A stretch of DNA of 64,000 bases from Pseudomonas sp. H3(2019) (GCF_007713465.1 NZ_VMSG01000022.1:1-64000); one strand, 5' to 3'; counted from the stretch's first letter, positions 18,334-27,585 are shown. Numbers and translations: made by a program. The notes: a model not told the origin generated them from the sequence alone.

Positions 18334-19173
18334 ATGAAAGCCAAGCGTCCGGTCTGCGGGGCGCCCGCCCTCGAAATGCCCACGCCCGCCGCCAGTCAGA
18401 ACTATCAGTATTGCAACCTCGACCACAGCGAATCAGCCAGCACCGCGCTCGCCGAGGAAGTGGCGTTGGCGATCGCCTACAACGGCATCAGCCAGGCGGT
18501 AATGCTGGTCACCCCGACCGATCTGGAAGACTTCATCGTCGGCTTCAGCCTGGGCAGCGGGATCATCAGTGACGTGTCCGACCTCTATGACCTGCAACTC
18601 AGCGGGTCCGGTTCAGCGCAGTACGCGCAGGTTAGCATTTCCAGCCGCGCGTTCTGGAACCTCAAGCAGCAACGTCGGCAACTGGCCGGTACCAGCGGTT
18701 GTGGACTCTGTGGCGTCGAAGCGGTGGAGCAAGCCTTGCCGCAACTCAACGTATTGCCCGGCGCACCATTACCGCCCGCACAATGGCTTGAAGGCCTGCG
18801 CCAACGCATCGGTGAATTCCAGCCATTGGGCCAATACAGCGGCGCAGTGCATGCCGCGGTGTTCATGAACGACCAGGGCGAGTTGCTGCTGGGCCGTGAA
18901 GACATCGGCCGGCACAACGCGCTCGACAAACTGATTGGCGCGCTGATCCGCCAGAACATCCCGACGGCGGGCGGACTGGTCATTGTCACCAGCCGTTGCA
19001 GCCTCGAACTGATCCAGAAAGTGTTGCGCGCCGGCATCCAGACCCTGGTCAGCCTGTCGTCACCCACCGGCCTGGCCGTGCAATGGGCGCGCCGGCACAA
19101 CCTCAATCTCATCCACCTGCCGCAAAAAAGTGCGCCGCGGGTCTATAGCCCTGCGACGGAGAACCAAGCGTGA
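18334..19173 (+). CDS. fdhD: Formate dehydrogenase accessory sulfurtransferase
   Basis: This 279-residue protein carries the FdhD CxxC motif (Cys123 and Cys126 in TSGCGLCGVE). These cysteines pass sulfur from a cysteine desulfurase to the bis-MGD molybdenum cofactor. Other family blocks are EDFIVGFSLGSGII, LLGREDIGRHNALDKLIG and TSRCSLELIQKVLRAG. It overlaps the downstream oxidoreductase by four bases (GTGA), which suggests that enzyme is its client. Confidence 0.96.
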   Translation: MKAKRPVCGAPALEMPTPAASQNYQYCNLDHSESASTALAEEVALAIAYNGISQAVMLVTPTDLEDFIVGFSLGSGIISDVSDLYDLQLSGSGSAQYAQVSISSRAFWNLKQQRRQLAGTSGCGLCGVEAVEQALPQLNVLPGAPLPPAQWLEGLRQRIGEFQPLGQYSGAVHAAVFMNDQGELLLGREDIGRHNALDKLIGALIRQNIPTAGGLVIVTSRCSLELIQKVLRAGIQTLVSLSSPTGLAVQWARRHNLNLIHLPQKSAPRVYSPATENQA

Positions 19174-21518
19174 GTCAACATCGTCAAGCCGACCAGAAAC
19201 CCGTCCCCCGCTACAAACCCTACAAAGGCCCAGCCGGTGGCTGGGGCGCGCTGATCAGCGTCGCCCAGGCCTGGTTGACCAGCGATAACGCGCTGAAAAA
19301 CCTCCGCATAATGCTCAAGACCAACCAGAACGGCGGCTTCGACTGCCCCGGTTGCGCCTGGGGCGACTCTCCGGAAAAGGGCATGGTGATGTTCTGCGAG
19401 AACGGCGCCAAGGCGGTCAACTGGGAAGCCACCAAGCGCCGCGTCGATGCCGCGTTCTTTGCCAAACACAGCGTCAGCTCACTGCTGGAACAAAGCGACT
19501 ACTGGCTCGAGTACCAAGGCCGGCTGACCGAGCCGATGAGCTACGACGCCGAGACCGACCGTTACACCCCCATCAGCTGGGAAGCGGCCTTCGCGCTGAT
19601 CGGTAAACACCTGAAAAACCTGTCGAGTCCGGATCAGGCCGAGTTCTACACCTCGGGCCGCGCCAGCAACGAAGCGGCTTATCTCTATCAGCTGTTCGTC
19701 CGCGCGTTCGGCACCAACAACTTTCCCGACTGTTCGAACATGTGCCACGAGGCCAGCGGTGTTGCACTTGCACAAAGTGTCGGTGTCGGCAAAGGCACCG
19801 TGACCTTCGACGACTTCGAACACGCCGACGCGATTTTCGTCTGGGGCCAGAACCCCGGCACCAACCATCCACGGATGCTCGAACCCCTGCGCGAAGCGGT
19901 GAAACGCGGCGCTCAGGTGGTGTGCATCAACCCGCTCAAAGAACGTGGCCTGGAACGCTTCCAGCACCCGCAGCACCCGATCGAAATGCTCACCAACGGT
20001 GACAAACCGACCAACACCGCGTACTTCCGTCCAGCGTTGGGCGGCGACATGGCGCTGCTGCGCGGCATGGCCAAGTTCCTGCTGCAATGGGAACGTGAGG
20101 CGCAACAGGCCAGCGCGCCATCGGTGTTCGACCATGATTTCCTCAATGAGCACACCGCCGGCGTGCTCGACTACCTGGGTGAGATCGACGACACCTCATG
20201 GGAGCAGATCGTCGAGCAGTCCGGGCTGACTCTGGAAGAAATCGAGCAAGCCGCGCGCATGTACGCCAAAGGCAAGAACGTGATCATGTGCTGGGCGATG
20301 GGCATTACCCAGCACCGGCACTCGGTGCCGACCATCCAGGAAATCGCCAACCTGATGCTGCTGCGCGGCAACATCGGCCGGCCGGGCGCGGGCCTGTGCC
20401 CGGTGCGCGGGCACAGCAACGTGCAAGGCGACCGGACCATGGGCATCAACGAACGCCCACCGGCGTTCTTCCTCGATGCATTGGAACGCCGCTTCCAGTT
20501 CAAGGTGCCGCGAGCGAATGGTCACAACGTGGTCGAGGCCATCCACGCGATGCTCGACGGTCGCTCGAAAGTCTTCATCGGTCTGGGCGGTAACTTTGCC
20601 CAAGCCACGCCGGATAGCCCACGGACCTTCCAGGCCCTGAGCAATTGCGACCTCACCGTACAAATCAGCACCAAGCTCAACCGTAGCCATCTGGCGCACG
20701 GCAAAGAAGCGCTGATCCTGCCGTGCCTGGGCCGCACCGACATCGACCTGCAAACCGAAGGGCCGCAAGCGGTGACCGTGGAGGACTCGTTCAGCATGGT
20801 TCACGCCTCCAACGGCCAACTGCAGCCGTTGTCGAAACAGATGCGCTCGGAGCCGTCGATCATCGCCGGCATCGCTGCCGCAACCTTGGGCACCACGCCC
20901 GTCGACTGGAATTGGCTGGTGGCCGATTACCGCCGTATCCGCGAACTGATTGCCGATACTATTCCGGGCTTCAAGGACTTCAACCAGAAAATCGAGAACC
21001 CGGGCGGCTTTTATCTGGGCAACAGCGCACGTACCCGGCGCTGGCACACCCCGTCGGGCCGCGCCAATTTCCGCCCGAACATCCTGCCAGCCGATCTGGT
21101 GCACGAGCGCACCCGCGCCACCGGGCAACTACCAGACCTGATCATGCAATCGATGCGCTCCCACGATCAGTACAACACCACCATTTATGGTCTCGACGAC
21201 CGCTATCGTGGGGTCAAGGGCCAGCGTGACGTGCTGTTCGTCAACGAAGCCGACATCATTCGCCTGGGCTTCAAACCGGGGCAGAAAGCCGACATCGTGT
21301 CGCTCTGGGATGATGGCCGTGAGCGCCGCGTCAAAGGCTTCACCTTGCTGGCATTCGATATTCCCTCCGGACAAGCCGCCGCTTACTATCCGGAAGTGAA
21401 CCCGCTGGTCCCACTGGAAAGCACCGGGGATGGCAGCCACACGCCGACTTCGAAGTTCGTTGCGATCCGTTTGGAAGCGGCGAGCGAGACCGGGTTGATC
21501 ATGGCCAGGTCGGCTTAA
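19170..21518 (+). CDS. ydeP: FdhF/YdeP-family molybdopterin oxidoreductase
   Basis: A 782-residue bis-MGD enzyme starting with GTG inside the fdhD stop. The N-terminal cysteine cluster is reduced: Cys59 and Cys62 (FDCPGCAW) and a later CENG, rather than the four-cysteine iron-sulfur motif of classical formate dehydrogenases. The Mo-ligand area reads FPDCSNMCHEASG. Pterin-binding blocks include VWGQNPGTNHPRM, GLCPVRGHSNVQGD and the C-terminal SMRSHDQYNTTIYG. E. coli YdeP is linked to acid resistance, but its reaction is not established, so formate oxidation should not be assumed. The fdhD partner is cotranscribed. Confidence 0.92.
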   Translation: MSQHRQADQKPVPRYKPYKGPAGGWGALISVAQAWLTSDNALKNLRIMLKTNQNGGFDCPGCAWGDSPEKGMVMFCENGAKAVNWEATKRRVDAAFFAKHSVSSLLEQSDYWLEYQGRLTEPMSYDAETDRYTPISWEAAFALIGKHLKNLSSPDQAEFYTSGRASNEAAYLYQLFVRAFGTNNFPDCSNMCHEASGVALAQSVGVGKGTVTFDDFEHADAIFVWGQNPGTNHPRMLEPLREAVKRGAQVVCINPLKERGLERFQHPQHPIEMLTNGDKPTNTAYFRPALGGDMALLRGMAKFLLQWEREAQQASAPSVFDHDFLNEHTAGVLDYLGEIDDTSWEQIVEQSGLTLEEIEQAARMYAKGKNVIMCWAMGITQHRHSVPTIQEIANLMLLRGNIGRPGAGLCPVRGHSNVQGDRTMGINERPPAFFLDALERRFQFKVPRANGHNVVEAIHAMLDGRSKVFIGLGGNFAQATPDSPRTFQALSNCDLTVQISTKLNRSHLAHGKEALILPCLGRTDIDLQTEGPQAVTVEDSFSMVHASNGQLQPLSKQMRSEPSIIAGIAAATLGTTPVDWNWLVADYRRIRELIADTIPGFKDFNQKIENPGGFYLGNSARTRRWHTPSGRANFRPNILPADLVHERTRATGQLPDLIMQSMRSHDQYNTTIYGLDDRYRGVKGQRDVLFVNEADIIRLGFKPGQKADIVSLWDDGRERRVKGFTLLAFDIPSGQAAAYYPEVNPLVPLESTGDGSHTPTSKFVAIRLEAASETGLIMARSA

Positions 21519-21538
21519 GACGGTGTCTGGTCTGGCCT

Positions 21539-21634
21539 CATCGCGAGCAGGCTCGCTCCCACATTTGATCTTCAGTGAACACAGACTTTGTGTTCGACAA
21601 TGCCCCCCTGTGGGAGCGAGCCTGCTCGCGATGG
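21539..21634. repeat. Inverted pair of REP elements (REPIN-like)
   Basis: Two copies of the CATCGCGAGCAGGCTCGCTC type face each other at 21539-21564 and 21608-21634, separated by about 43 bases. This is the doublet arrangement typical of mobile REPINs. Confidence 0.8.
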
Positions 21635-21689
21635 CGTTCGACCACGCAATACCGGGACCGGCACTGTTAGAACACTTTCCAAACGCCCA

Positions 21690-21721
21690 CAAAAAAGGCC
21701 GCTTTTGCATAAAAGCGGCCT
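21690..21721 (-). terminator. Minus-strand terminator without a matching gene
   Basis: AGGCCGCTTTT and AAAAGCGGCCT form an 11-bp stem with a 4-base loop, followed on the minus strand by six T residues. No minus-strand protein gene ends nearby, because 21881-22366 is a plus-strand gene. The rest of 21519-21880 holds the REP pair and the promoter of the glycine-zipper gene. A short minus-strand RNA starting near 21750-21790 is possible. Confidence 0.65.
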
Positions 21722-21880
21722 GTCCGAAGTAGCTAAAGACCATCGAAAATCCATTAAGTTCCGTCTATAAAACAATAACTTAGCGAATTGTGCACAAGTC
21801 GTGTTACTCGTCGGATTTCTATTGTAACCATCGCGACACAGCCTCAGGATCGCGCCGTCATCCCTTTGAGGCTCCGCTAA

Positions 21881-22366
21881 ATGAAGTTCTCCTCGATTCT
21901 CCTGTTGTCCCTTGGCCTGATCAGTGGCGCCGCATCTGCCGGTGGCACCGCCGAAGCGGGTGTGGGCGGCGCATTGGGCGGGGTACTTGGCTCGGTGGTT
22001 GGTCAATCGCTGGGCGGCAACACCGGTTCGACCATTGGTGCGGCCCTGGGCGGCGCCGGTGGTAGTGCGGTAGGTGCCAACAAACACAGCCGTGGCGAAG
22101 CCGCCATCGGTGGTGCGCTCGGCGCAGCCGGCGGTAACGTGGTCGGCCGCAGCATGGGCGGCACGTCGGGCAGCCTGATCGGCGCAGCAGCCGGCGGTGG
22201 TGCTGGTGGTGCACTGGGTAACTACATGGGCAACCAGAGCAACGACGAAGGTGGTCGCCGTGGCTATCGCGATCATGATCGTCGCTACTACGATGATGAC
22301 CACCGCGGTCGTGGCCACGCTTACGGCCATCGCAAGCATCACCGCTACTATCGTGATCGCGACTGA
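21881..22366 (+). CDS. Exported glycine-zipper protein
   Basis: A 161-residue protein with signal peptide MKFSSILLLSLGLISGAASA. Residues about 26-120 are repeated GxxxG segments (GGALGGVLGSVVGQSLGG, GGALGAAGGNVVGRSMGG), the glycine-zipper pattern of small outer-membrane or periplasmic proteins. The tail (about 122-161) is rich in Arg, His, Asp and Tyr (DHDRRYYDDDHRGRG) and could bind metal or polyanions. No lipobox cysteine is seen. A bidirectional terminator follows. The function is unknown. Confidence 0.8.
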   Translation: MKFSSILLLSLGLISGAASAGGTAEAGVGGALGGVLGSVVGQSLGGNTGSTIGAALGGAGGSAVGANKHSRGEAAIGGALGAAGGNVVGRSMGGTSGSLIGAAAGGGAGGALGNYMGNQSNDEGGRRGYRDHDRRYYDDDHRGRGHAYGHRKHHRYYRDRD

Positions 22367-22394
22367 TCCCTGGCGTCACGAAAGAGATTCCACA

Positions 22395-22424
22395 AAAAAT
22401 CGCAGCCCTCGGGCTGCGATTTTT
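22395..22424. terminator. Bidirectional terminator
   Basis: AAAAATCGCAGCCC and GGGCTGCGATTTTT form a long stem with A/T tails on both sides. It serves the plus-strand glycine-zipper gene and the convergent recQ. Confidence 0.85.
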
Positions 22425-22467
22425 CGTTTCCCTGGAATTGAACAGCCCGCCTAAGGCGAAAACCGCA

Positions 22468-24414
22468 TTAGCGTTCTTCGCGAGCATCGGAACGCCGTCC
22501 GGCCCACTCGCGCACCTCGGCATACGGATAATCCTCCAGCGCCGCAAACCCCGGAATCGTTCGCGCCTTGAGCTTGGTAAACAGCGGCACACTGATCCCG
22601 CACAAGAACCGGGTCAGCCGTTCCGCACCGGGTACATGGCCGTTGTACGCCTCATGCCTGTGGATAAAGTCGCCGCACAGCGCCTCGAAATTTTTATCCA
22701 CAAGCGCTGGCAGTTCAGGCGGATCCGGCAGACGGGCAACCTGCCCATGACACACCGAACAATGCCCGCACTGCTGCGGCGCATTTTCGTCGCCGAAGTA
22801 CTGCGCCAATCGATAACCCAGGCAATGCTCGGTGGCGAACAGATCGAGCATCGCGTGGATGCGCGCGATTTCGGTGCGTTCATGGTGTGTGAAGTAACCA
22901 TGCAATTGGGTGCTCAACGCCTGGGCATCGAAGTCCGTCATCAACAAGCTGTAGACCTCAGTCATCTGCTTGCTTTCAAGCTCGACCCAGCCCTTCTCCT
23001 GGAAGTAATCCAGCGCTTTGACCACCCGGTTGCGCTCGGCCTGATGCTGTTGATACAGCGCCTCGAAATTCACCGTGGCCCAGGTTCGTGCAAGGCTGGA
23101 GGTCTGGATGATCGCCGCGACAAAGTCCCGACGCTCGCCTTCAAAGCGTGCCAGCAAGGCTTCAGGCTCCAGCAGGAACTTGAAACGGTACTCGGCAAAG
23201 TAGGCGTAACGCGGTGCGATCAAACCTTTGAGTTCAAGTTGCACCAGCAAGGTCTTGAGCGGCAGTTGGCGGATATTGCTCTGGTCGGCCAACGGTCCCA
23301 GCAAAAACTCCCATTGCCCATCCGGTGCGGCCGCTTGCAGTTCGTCGAGCACACAGCGGATGCCGTCCAGCTCCGGCGTGTCGCCATACACGAAGTTTTC
23401 CAACACATTGAGGCTGTCGCGGTTGGCCAGCACCAGGCAGTCGGAAGGCTGCCCGTCACGCCCGGCGCGGCCGATTTCCTGACTGTAGTTTTCGATGGAT
23501 TTCGGCAGGTCGAAATGCACCACGTTGCGGATGTCGCTTTTGTCGATGCCCATGCCGAACGCGATGGTGGCGACGATGCAATTGGACTGCCCGCCCATGA
23601 ACCGACGTTGAATGGCTTCCCGCTGTTCATGGGGCAAACCGGCGTGATAGGCCTCGGCCTGAAGACCGTTTTGGCTCAGGTGCTGGGCAATCTGCTCGGC
23701 GGTTTTCTGCAAGGTCACGTAGACGATGCTCGGCTGCCCGGCACGCTGGCCCATCCACTCCACCAGACGCCGACGCTTGTCCTGGCCACGCACCGGTTCA
23801 ACCAGCAAATTCAGGTTGGGCCGGTAGAAACCGGTGGTCACCACATCGTCCGCCGCGATGGCGAATTTCGCCTGCATATCGGCGATCACCTTGGGCGTGG
23901 CAGTGGCCGTCAGCAGCAAGGTTTGCGGGATGTTGAACTGGCGCTGGTAGTCCGGCAGCTTCAGGTAGTCCGGGCGAAAGTTGTGGCCCCATTCGGAAAT
24001 ACAGTGCGCCTCGTCCACCACCAGCAACGAGATCGGCACTTGCTGCAAAAAGTTGCGAAAGCGCTCGTTCTTCAAGCGTTCCACGGAAATCATCAGGATC
24101 TTCAACTCGCCAGACCTGGCTCGCGCCATCACCGCATTGGCGTCGTCACGGCTCTGGGCCGAATCGATACTTGCGGCCGCAATCCCGTGGCGCTGCAAGA
24201 ACGCCAATTGGTCCTGCATCAGCGCCAGCAACGGCGACACCACCAGCGTCAGGTGCGGCAGCAACAAGGCCGGCAACTGATAGCACAAGGACTTGCCAGA
24301 CCCGGTCGGGAAAATCGCCGCCGCCGAGCGCCCGGCCAACACCGCACTGACCGCCGCCTCCTGGCCGGGCCGGAACTGTGGATAACCAAAGACCTGTTCG
24401 AGGGTGTTGTGCAT
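22468..24414 (-). CDS. recQ: RecQ-family ATP-dependent DNA helicase
   Basis: This 648-residue 3'-5' superfamily 2 helicase has Walker A (TGSGKSLCYQLP), DEAHCISEWGHNFRPDY, SAT-like TATATPKV, and motif VI (QEIGRAGRDGQPSDC). A zinc-binding cysteine cluster ends in CGHCSVCHG near residue 560. There is no recognisable HRDC domain after it; the last about 80 residues are different and end RRSDAREER. This is the shorter RecQ form found in pseudomonads, and a second canonical RecQ may exist elsewhere. Confidence 0.93.
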   Translation of the reverse strand: MHNTLEQVFGYPQFRPGQEAAVSAVLAGRSAAAIFPTGSGKSLCYQLPALLLPHLTLVVSPLLALMQDQLAFLQRHGIAAASIDSAQSRDDANAVMARARSGELKILMISVERLKNERFRNFLQQVPISLLVVDEAHCISEWGHNFRPDYLKLPDYQRQFNIPQTLLLTATATPKVIADMQAKFAIAADDVVTTGFYRPNLNLLVEPVRGQDKRRRLVEWMGQRAGQPSIVYVTLQKTAEQIAQHLSQNGLQAEAYHAGLPHEQREAIQRRFMGGQSNCIVATIAFGMGIDKSDIRNVVHFDLPKSIENYSQEIGRAGRDGQPSDCLVLANRDSLNVLENFVYGDTPELDGIRCVLDELQAAAPDGQWEFLLGPLADQSNIRQLPLKTLLVQLELKGLIAPRYAYFAEYRFKFLLEPEALLARFEGERRDFVAAIIQTSSLARTWATVNFEALYQQHQAERNRVVKALDYFQEKGWVELESKQMTEVYSLLMTDFDAQALSTQLHGYFTHHERTEIARIHAMLDLFATEHCLGYRLAQYFGDENAPQQCGHCSVCHGQVARLPDPPELPALVDKNFEALCGDFIHRHEAYNGHVPGAERLTRFLCGISVPLFTKLKARTIPGFAALEDYPYAEVREWAGRRSDAREER

Positions 24415-24538
24415 AAGCTGTCACTCCGTTGACTGCTGCCATGCCGAAAGCCTAGTCGGCGAATGCAGCGAGTCGAGAAAAGGTCGGGCGCAAAAGGAAT
24501 ACGGAATGATACAGGGAGGGGAATGTTGCGGGCGCACT

Positions 24539-24568
24539 GATCGTTCCCGCGCAGGGCGTAGAACGATC
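24539..24568. repeat. Degenerate REP palindrome
   Basis: GATCGTTC and GAACGATC flank a GC-rich loop. It resembles a decayed copy of the CGTTCCCACGC-class repeat. Confidence 0.55.
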
Positions 24569-24580
24569 GTAAACGAAAGC

Positions 24581-24604
24581 GTCGGGCCTACATCTGGGCC
24601 CGAC
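24581..24604 (-). terminator. Terminator-like hairpin at the deacetylase stop
   Basis: GTCGGGCC and GGCCCGAC pair across the last codons of the deacetylase gene, with its TAG in the loop. A weak T-rich stretch follows on the minus strand. Confidence 0.4.
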
Positions 24605-25718
24605 AGTCGACCCACTGCACGCCGTTGCGCTGATTCGCCGCAATCAACGCGGGGACCGCTTTCGGTGCCTTGTCGTGAATGTCATGGAACAGGATGATCC
24701 CGCGGCGCCACAGCAGCATCAGGGTCTGCACACGCTGGGTCGCGGCGTCTGCGTTGATCTGTTTGCTCCAGTCCTGGGAGTCGATGCCCCAAAGCATCAC
24801 TTTCAGCCCCTGAGCCTTGAAGAACCCGGCGCTATCGCTGCGACGCTGGCCATACGGCGGGCGAAACAACGACTGATAGTCATCCGGAACCGTACCGCGC
24901 ACCAGCGTCACCGAGCGGTTGATCGACGACTGCCACTCGCTCCAGGCGCTGTGGGATTTGTGCTCCCAGCCATGCAGGGCGACGCACTGGCCTTGGTACA
25001 ACTCGCGCATTTTGTCTGGCGAAGACTTACGCAAGCGTGCCTGAAAGGGCTCGCCAAGCACAAAGAATACGCCGTGCAAATCGTTCGCCCGCAACACTTT
25101 GGCCACGGTATCGGTTTGCTTGTCGATGCCGCTCGGGCCATCGTCGAACGTCAGCAGAAACTGCCGGTCGGCCAGCTCATCGCCCGTCAGTTCGGCGCTG
25201 TCGAAGCGCTCGATCTCGCTGCTGATCGTCGGGAACAATGCAGCCAGGCGCAGTTGCTCGTTCAAATACTGCTCGTGAAACACCCGACTGCCCGCAGCCC
25301 ATGCAACATAGGCCGGGCTGACCTCGCCGGTGAATCCGGCCGCCTGCTGACGCAAATCGTCGAGGCCACGCACCGGTGGACAAAACAGCTCGGCCTCGCA
25401 GTTCTGGCTGGCGCTGCGGTAGTTGCTCAATAGCCGGCCCCAGAAACGCTGGCGCACTTGCTCCACGGATTTGAACTCGACTTGCTTGACACCCAAACGC
25501 TGCTTGAGGGCGTTTTCGTCCAGTGCTTCGCTGGCCAGCAACGCCTTGCCGAACATCAGCATCTCGGCGCGCGAGGCCGTATCGAAACCCGCCTCAGTGG
25601 CCAGCGAACCCGGCCAGCCGCCGCGGTCAATGGTCGCGAACACCGCCGCACCCACCGCATGTGCGGTGTTTGCCCACAGGCAACCGAGCAGTAAAAAAGT
25701 AAAAGCCCGCAACCGCAT
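24588..25718 (-). CDS. Exported polysaccharide deacetylase
   Basis: A 376-residue protein with signal peptide (MRLRAFTFLLLGCLWANTAHA) and AAGGAG before the ATG. The NodB-type deacetylase domain occupies the C-terminal half: metal-site motif LTFDDGPSG, histidine motif LHGWEH, RPPYGQRR, and ILFHDIHDK. The roughly 180-residue N-terminal half is less familiar and may bind glycan or partners. It probably deacetylates N-acetylated cell-envelope or biofilm sugars in the periplasm. It lies downstream of the DUF2135 gene on the same strand. Confidence 0.88.
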   Translation of the reverse strand: MRLRAFTFLLLGCLWANTAHAVGAAVFATIDRGGWPGSLATEAGFDTASRAEMLMFGKALLASEALDENALKQRLGVKQVEFKSVEQVRQRFWGRLLSNYRSASQNCEAELFCPPVRGLDDLRQQAAGFTGEVSPAYVAWAAGSRVFHEQYLNEQLRLAALFPTISSEIERFDSAELTGDELADRQFLLTFDDGPSGIDKQTDTVAKVLRANDLHGVFFVLGEPFQARLRKSSPDKMRELYQGQCVALHGWEHKSHSAWSEWQSSINRSVTLVRGTVPDDYQSLFRPPYGQRRSDSAGFFKAQGLKVMLWGIDSQDWSKQINADAATQRVQTLMLLWRRGIILFHDIHDKAPKAVPALIAANQRNGVQWVDCRAQM

Positions 25719-25736
25719 ACCCAGCTCCTTAAATGC

Positions 25737-25762
25737 ACAACGCGCCGATAGCGGCGCGTTGT
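25737..25762 (-). terminator. Strong hairpin after the DUF2135 gene
   Basis: ACAACGCGCCG and its inverted copy form an 11-bp stem with a 4-base loop. No T run follows, so termination efficiency is uncertain. Confidence 0.45.
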
Positions 25763-25785
25763 GGGGTCAACTCAACGCAAACCGA

Positions 25786-26961
25786 TCAGCGGTTTTGCAC
25801 GCGTTCGATCGCCTTGTCATACACCGGGTTGGCTTTTTGCTGCTTGGCCAACTGGTAATGACGCAATGCGTCGGGGAACTGATTCGCCGCTTCATAGATA
25901 CGGGCGATGTTGTAGTAGGAACTGGCGCGAACAGTGGCAGCCGAATTGCCGCTGGCCAGTGCGATAGCCTTGCGGTTGGCCCAGATCGACTCGGCGGTGT
26001 TGCCGGCCTTCTGATACGCCAGACCCAGGTTGCTGTAGGCCTGACCGAAGCCGTTGTTCAAGTCGATAGCCTGACGATAGAAGTCGATCGCCTGTGGCAG
26101 GTCGCCAGCGTGGTAGGCCACTTCACCTTTCTGGTTCAGGTTTTTCGCATCCGACAGTGCCGAAGCACTGACCGCCACGGCAGTGACGGCCACGCTGTCA
26201 TCGAGCAAAGGCGAGACTTCGTTCAACACGTTCCTGGCATCGACCTGCGAGCCCGTGAAGCTGTTGATGTCCTGGAAGTCGCCGCTGCCGGTCATGCGGA
26301 ATACGGTCCACAGGTTGCCACTGCGGTTTTGCGGCACGTAATAAGTGCGCACCAGCGACTGCCCCATGTACACGAACACTTTGGCCTGGCTGTCGGAGAG
26401 TGCACGCGAGTTCGGATTGCCGCTGTTACTGAAGTCATGCACGGCGTAGACGTAGCTCTCGCCGTAGTGCTTTTTCTCCAGGGTGATGGTTTCCGGGCCA
26501 TAGCTGGTGGTGTCATCGACATCCAGATGAGCGTCGGTGCCCTGCTTGCTGCCGAAGTAGATGTTGTTGCCGGGGAAGATCATGTGTGAGTCGAGGTCCC
26601 GCGGGGTTGCGCCCCAGGTCAGCACCACACGCAGGCCGTCGAGGTTGGTCATCACCGGGCTGACGGCATAGGTCATGCCCTTGCACGGGCACTTGACCAC
26701 CAGGTTGGAATAACCCGGCTTCTTGATGATCAGCAGGTTGCTGGCGTCATCGGCAAAATCGGCGGTCAGGCTGACCTGGCCCTGAGCATTGGTACGCCCC
26801 ACAACGTTCTGCGCGCCGTTGCGTTGCAACAGCACTTCAGCGTCGGCGATCTTCTGATCCTTGACCACCGCACTCAACACCTCAATCGGCAGTTGTTCAG
26901 CCTGCGCCGAGCCAAACGCGGCCCACAGCGAGAAAATCGAAGCCATACGAAGCAGTCGCAT
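25786..26961 (-). CDS. YfaP-like DUF2135 protein with TPR repeats
   Basis: A 391-residue exported protein with signal peptide MRLLRMASIFSLWAAFGSAQA. The middle section shows the DUF2135 pattern: RVVLTWGATPRDLDSHMIFPG, DDTTSYGPETITL and YVYAVHDFSNSGN. Before it is a carboxypeptidase-regulatory-like beta domain. After residue about 270 come TPR repeats (GEVAYHAGDLPQAIDFYRQAI, FGQAYSNLGLAYQKAGN, YYNIARIYEAANQFPDALRHY). It is probably a periplasmic interaction protein; its partner is unknown. A shared role with the downstream deacetylase is inference. Confidence 0.85.
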   Translation of the reverse strand: MRLLRMASIFSLWAAFGSAQAEQLPIEVLSAVVKDQKIADAEVLLQRNGAQNVVGRTNAQGQVSLTADFADDASNLLIIKKPGYSNLVVKCPCKGMTYAVSPVMTNLDGLRVVLTWGATPRDLDSHMIFPGNNIYFGSKQGTDAHLDVDDTTSYGPETITLEKKHYGESYVYAVHDFSNSGNPNSRALSDSQAKVFVYMGQSLVRTYYVPQNRSGNLWTVFRMTGSGDFQDINSFTGSQVDARNVLNEVSPLLDDSVAVTAVAVSASALSDAKNLNQKGEVAYHAGDLPQAIDFYRQAIDLNNGFGQAYSNLGLAYQKAGNTAESIWANRKAIALASGNSAATVRASSYYNIARIYEAANQFPDALRHYQLAKQQKANPVYDKAIERVQNR

Positions 26962-27261
26962 ACCTAATTCCCTTTAAAGTGTTTAAACAGACGTCTAGAA
27001 ACGTCCCACGGATTCTGGCGCGCACCATACAGAGATTTGCCGCGTTTCGCCTGACAATCGCGTAGGAAAATTGACCTCTAGGGGAATCGCTGAAAAAACT
27101 TCGGGTAGCACGTAGTCCTAAGCCTTGCGAACAAGTAAACCCCCTACACAACCTGTCCATTTGGGCTGTCTTGCGAGGTTTTGGGGTGGGGTTCTATAGT
27201 TTGCGGCGCGGCTGAACACCGTGTGTCGGCTAGCCGGAGCGACTTCCTAAAGGATCCCTCA
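26962..27261. other. Divergent intergenic region
   Basis: Three hundred bases separate the DUF2135 gene from the first DUF6124 gene. AAAGGATCC before 27262 is the ribosome binding site of the latter. No hairpin or gene stands out. Confidence 0.5.
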
Positions 27262-27543
27262 ATGAACCCGCCCGATCCATCAAACAACCGCTATCGCCCA
27301 CTCAAAACCAGCTACAGCGAAACCCCGGTTCTGGTCATCGACACCGAGGCCCATCCCCACGCAATCCTGGACGCTGCCCGACAACGAATCCGCGCCTCCA
27401 GCGACCTGCTCGAAACCCTGTATTGCCTGTGCTTCAAACAAGCGGATGTGAAAGACATTCCGAATATCGTCAATGCGCTTTATCTGCTGACTCAGGATGG
27501 TAGCGAGTTGCTTGAGGTGGCTCGGCAGCGGATGACGAGGTGA
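27262..27543 (+). CDS. DUF6124-type hypothetical protein (copy 1)
   Basis: A 93-residue protein beginning MNPPDPSNNRYRPL, with AAAGGAT spaced well before the ATG. It matches the pseudomonad DUF6124/DUF3077-type pattern: VLVIDTEAHPHAILDAARQR, ASSDLLETLYCLCF, DIPNIVNALYLLTQDG. It is soluble, with a mostly helical C-terminal half. A paralogue lies at 27956, roughly 60 percent identical by eye. The function is not known; such genes are often multi-copy in pseudomonads. Confidence 0.8.
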   Translation: MNPPDPSNNRYRPLKTSYSETPVLVIDTEAHPHAILDAARQRIRASSDLLETLYCLCFKQADVKDIPNIVNALYLLTQDGSELLEVARQRMTR

Positions 27544-27560
27544 AAACGTAGCCAACTGCT

Positions 27561-27585
27561 CGTTCCCACGCTCAGCGTGGGAACG
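27561..27585. repeat. REP palindrome, CGTTCCCACGC class
   Basis: CGTTCCCACGCT and its inverted copy form a near-perfect 25-base hairpin, 18 bases after the first DUF6124 gene. Confidence 0.8.

Noticed and set aside
22438-24432. A 664-codon open frame on the plus strand opposite recQ
   Set aside because: It mirrors the GC-rich recQ gene, has no family resemblance, and recQ motifs are complete on the minus strand.
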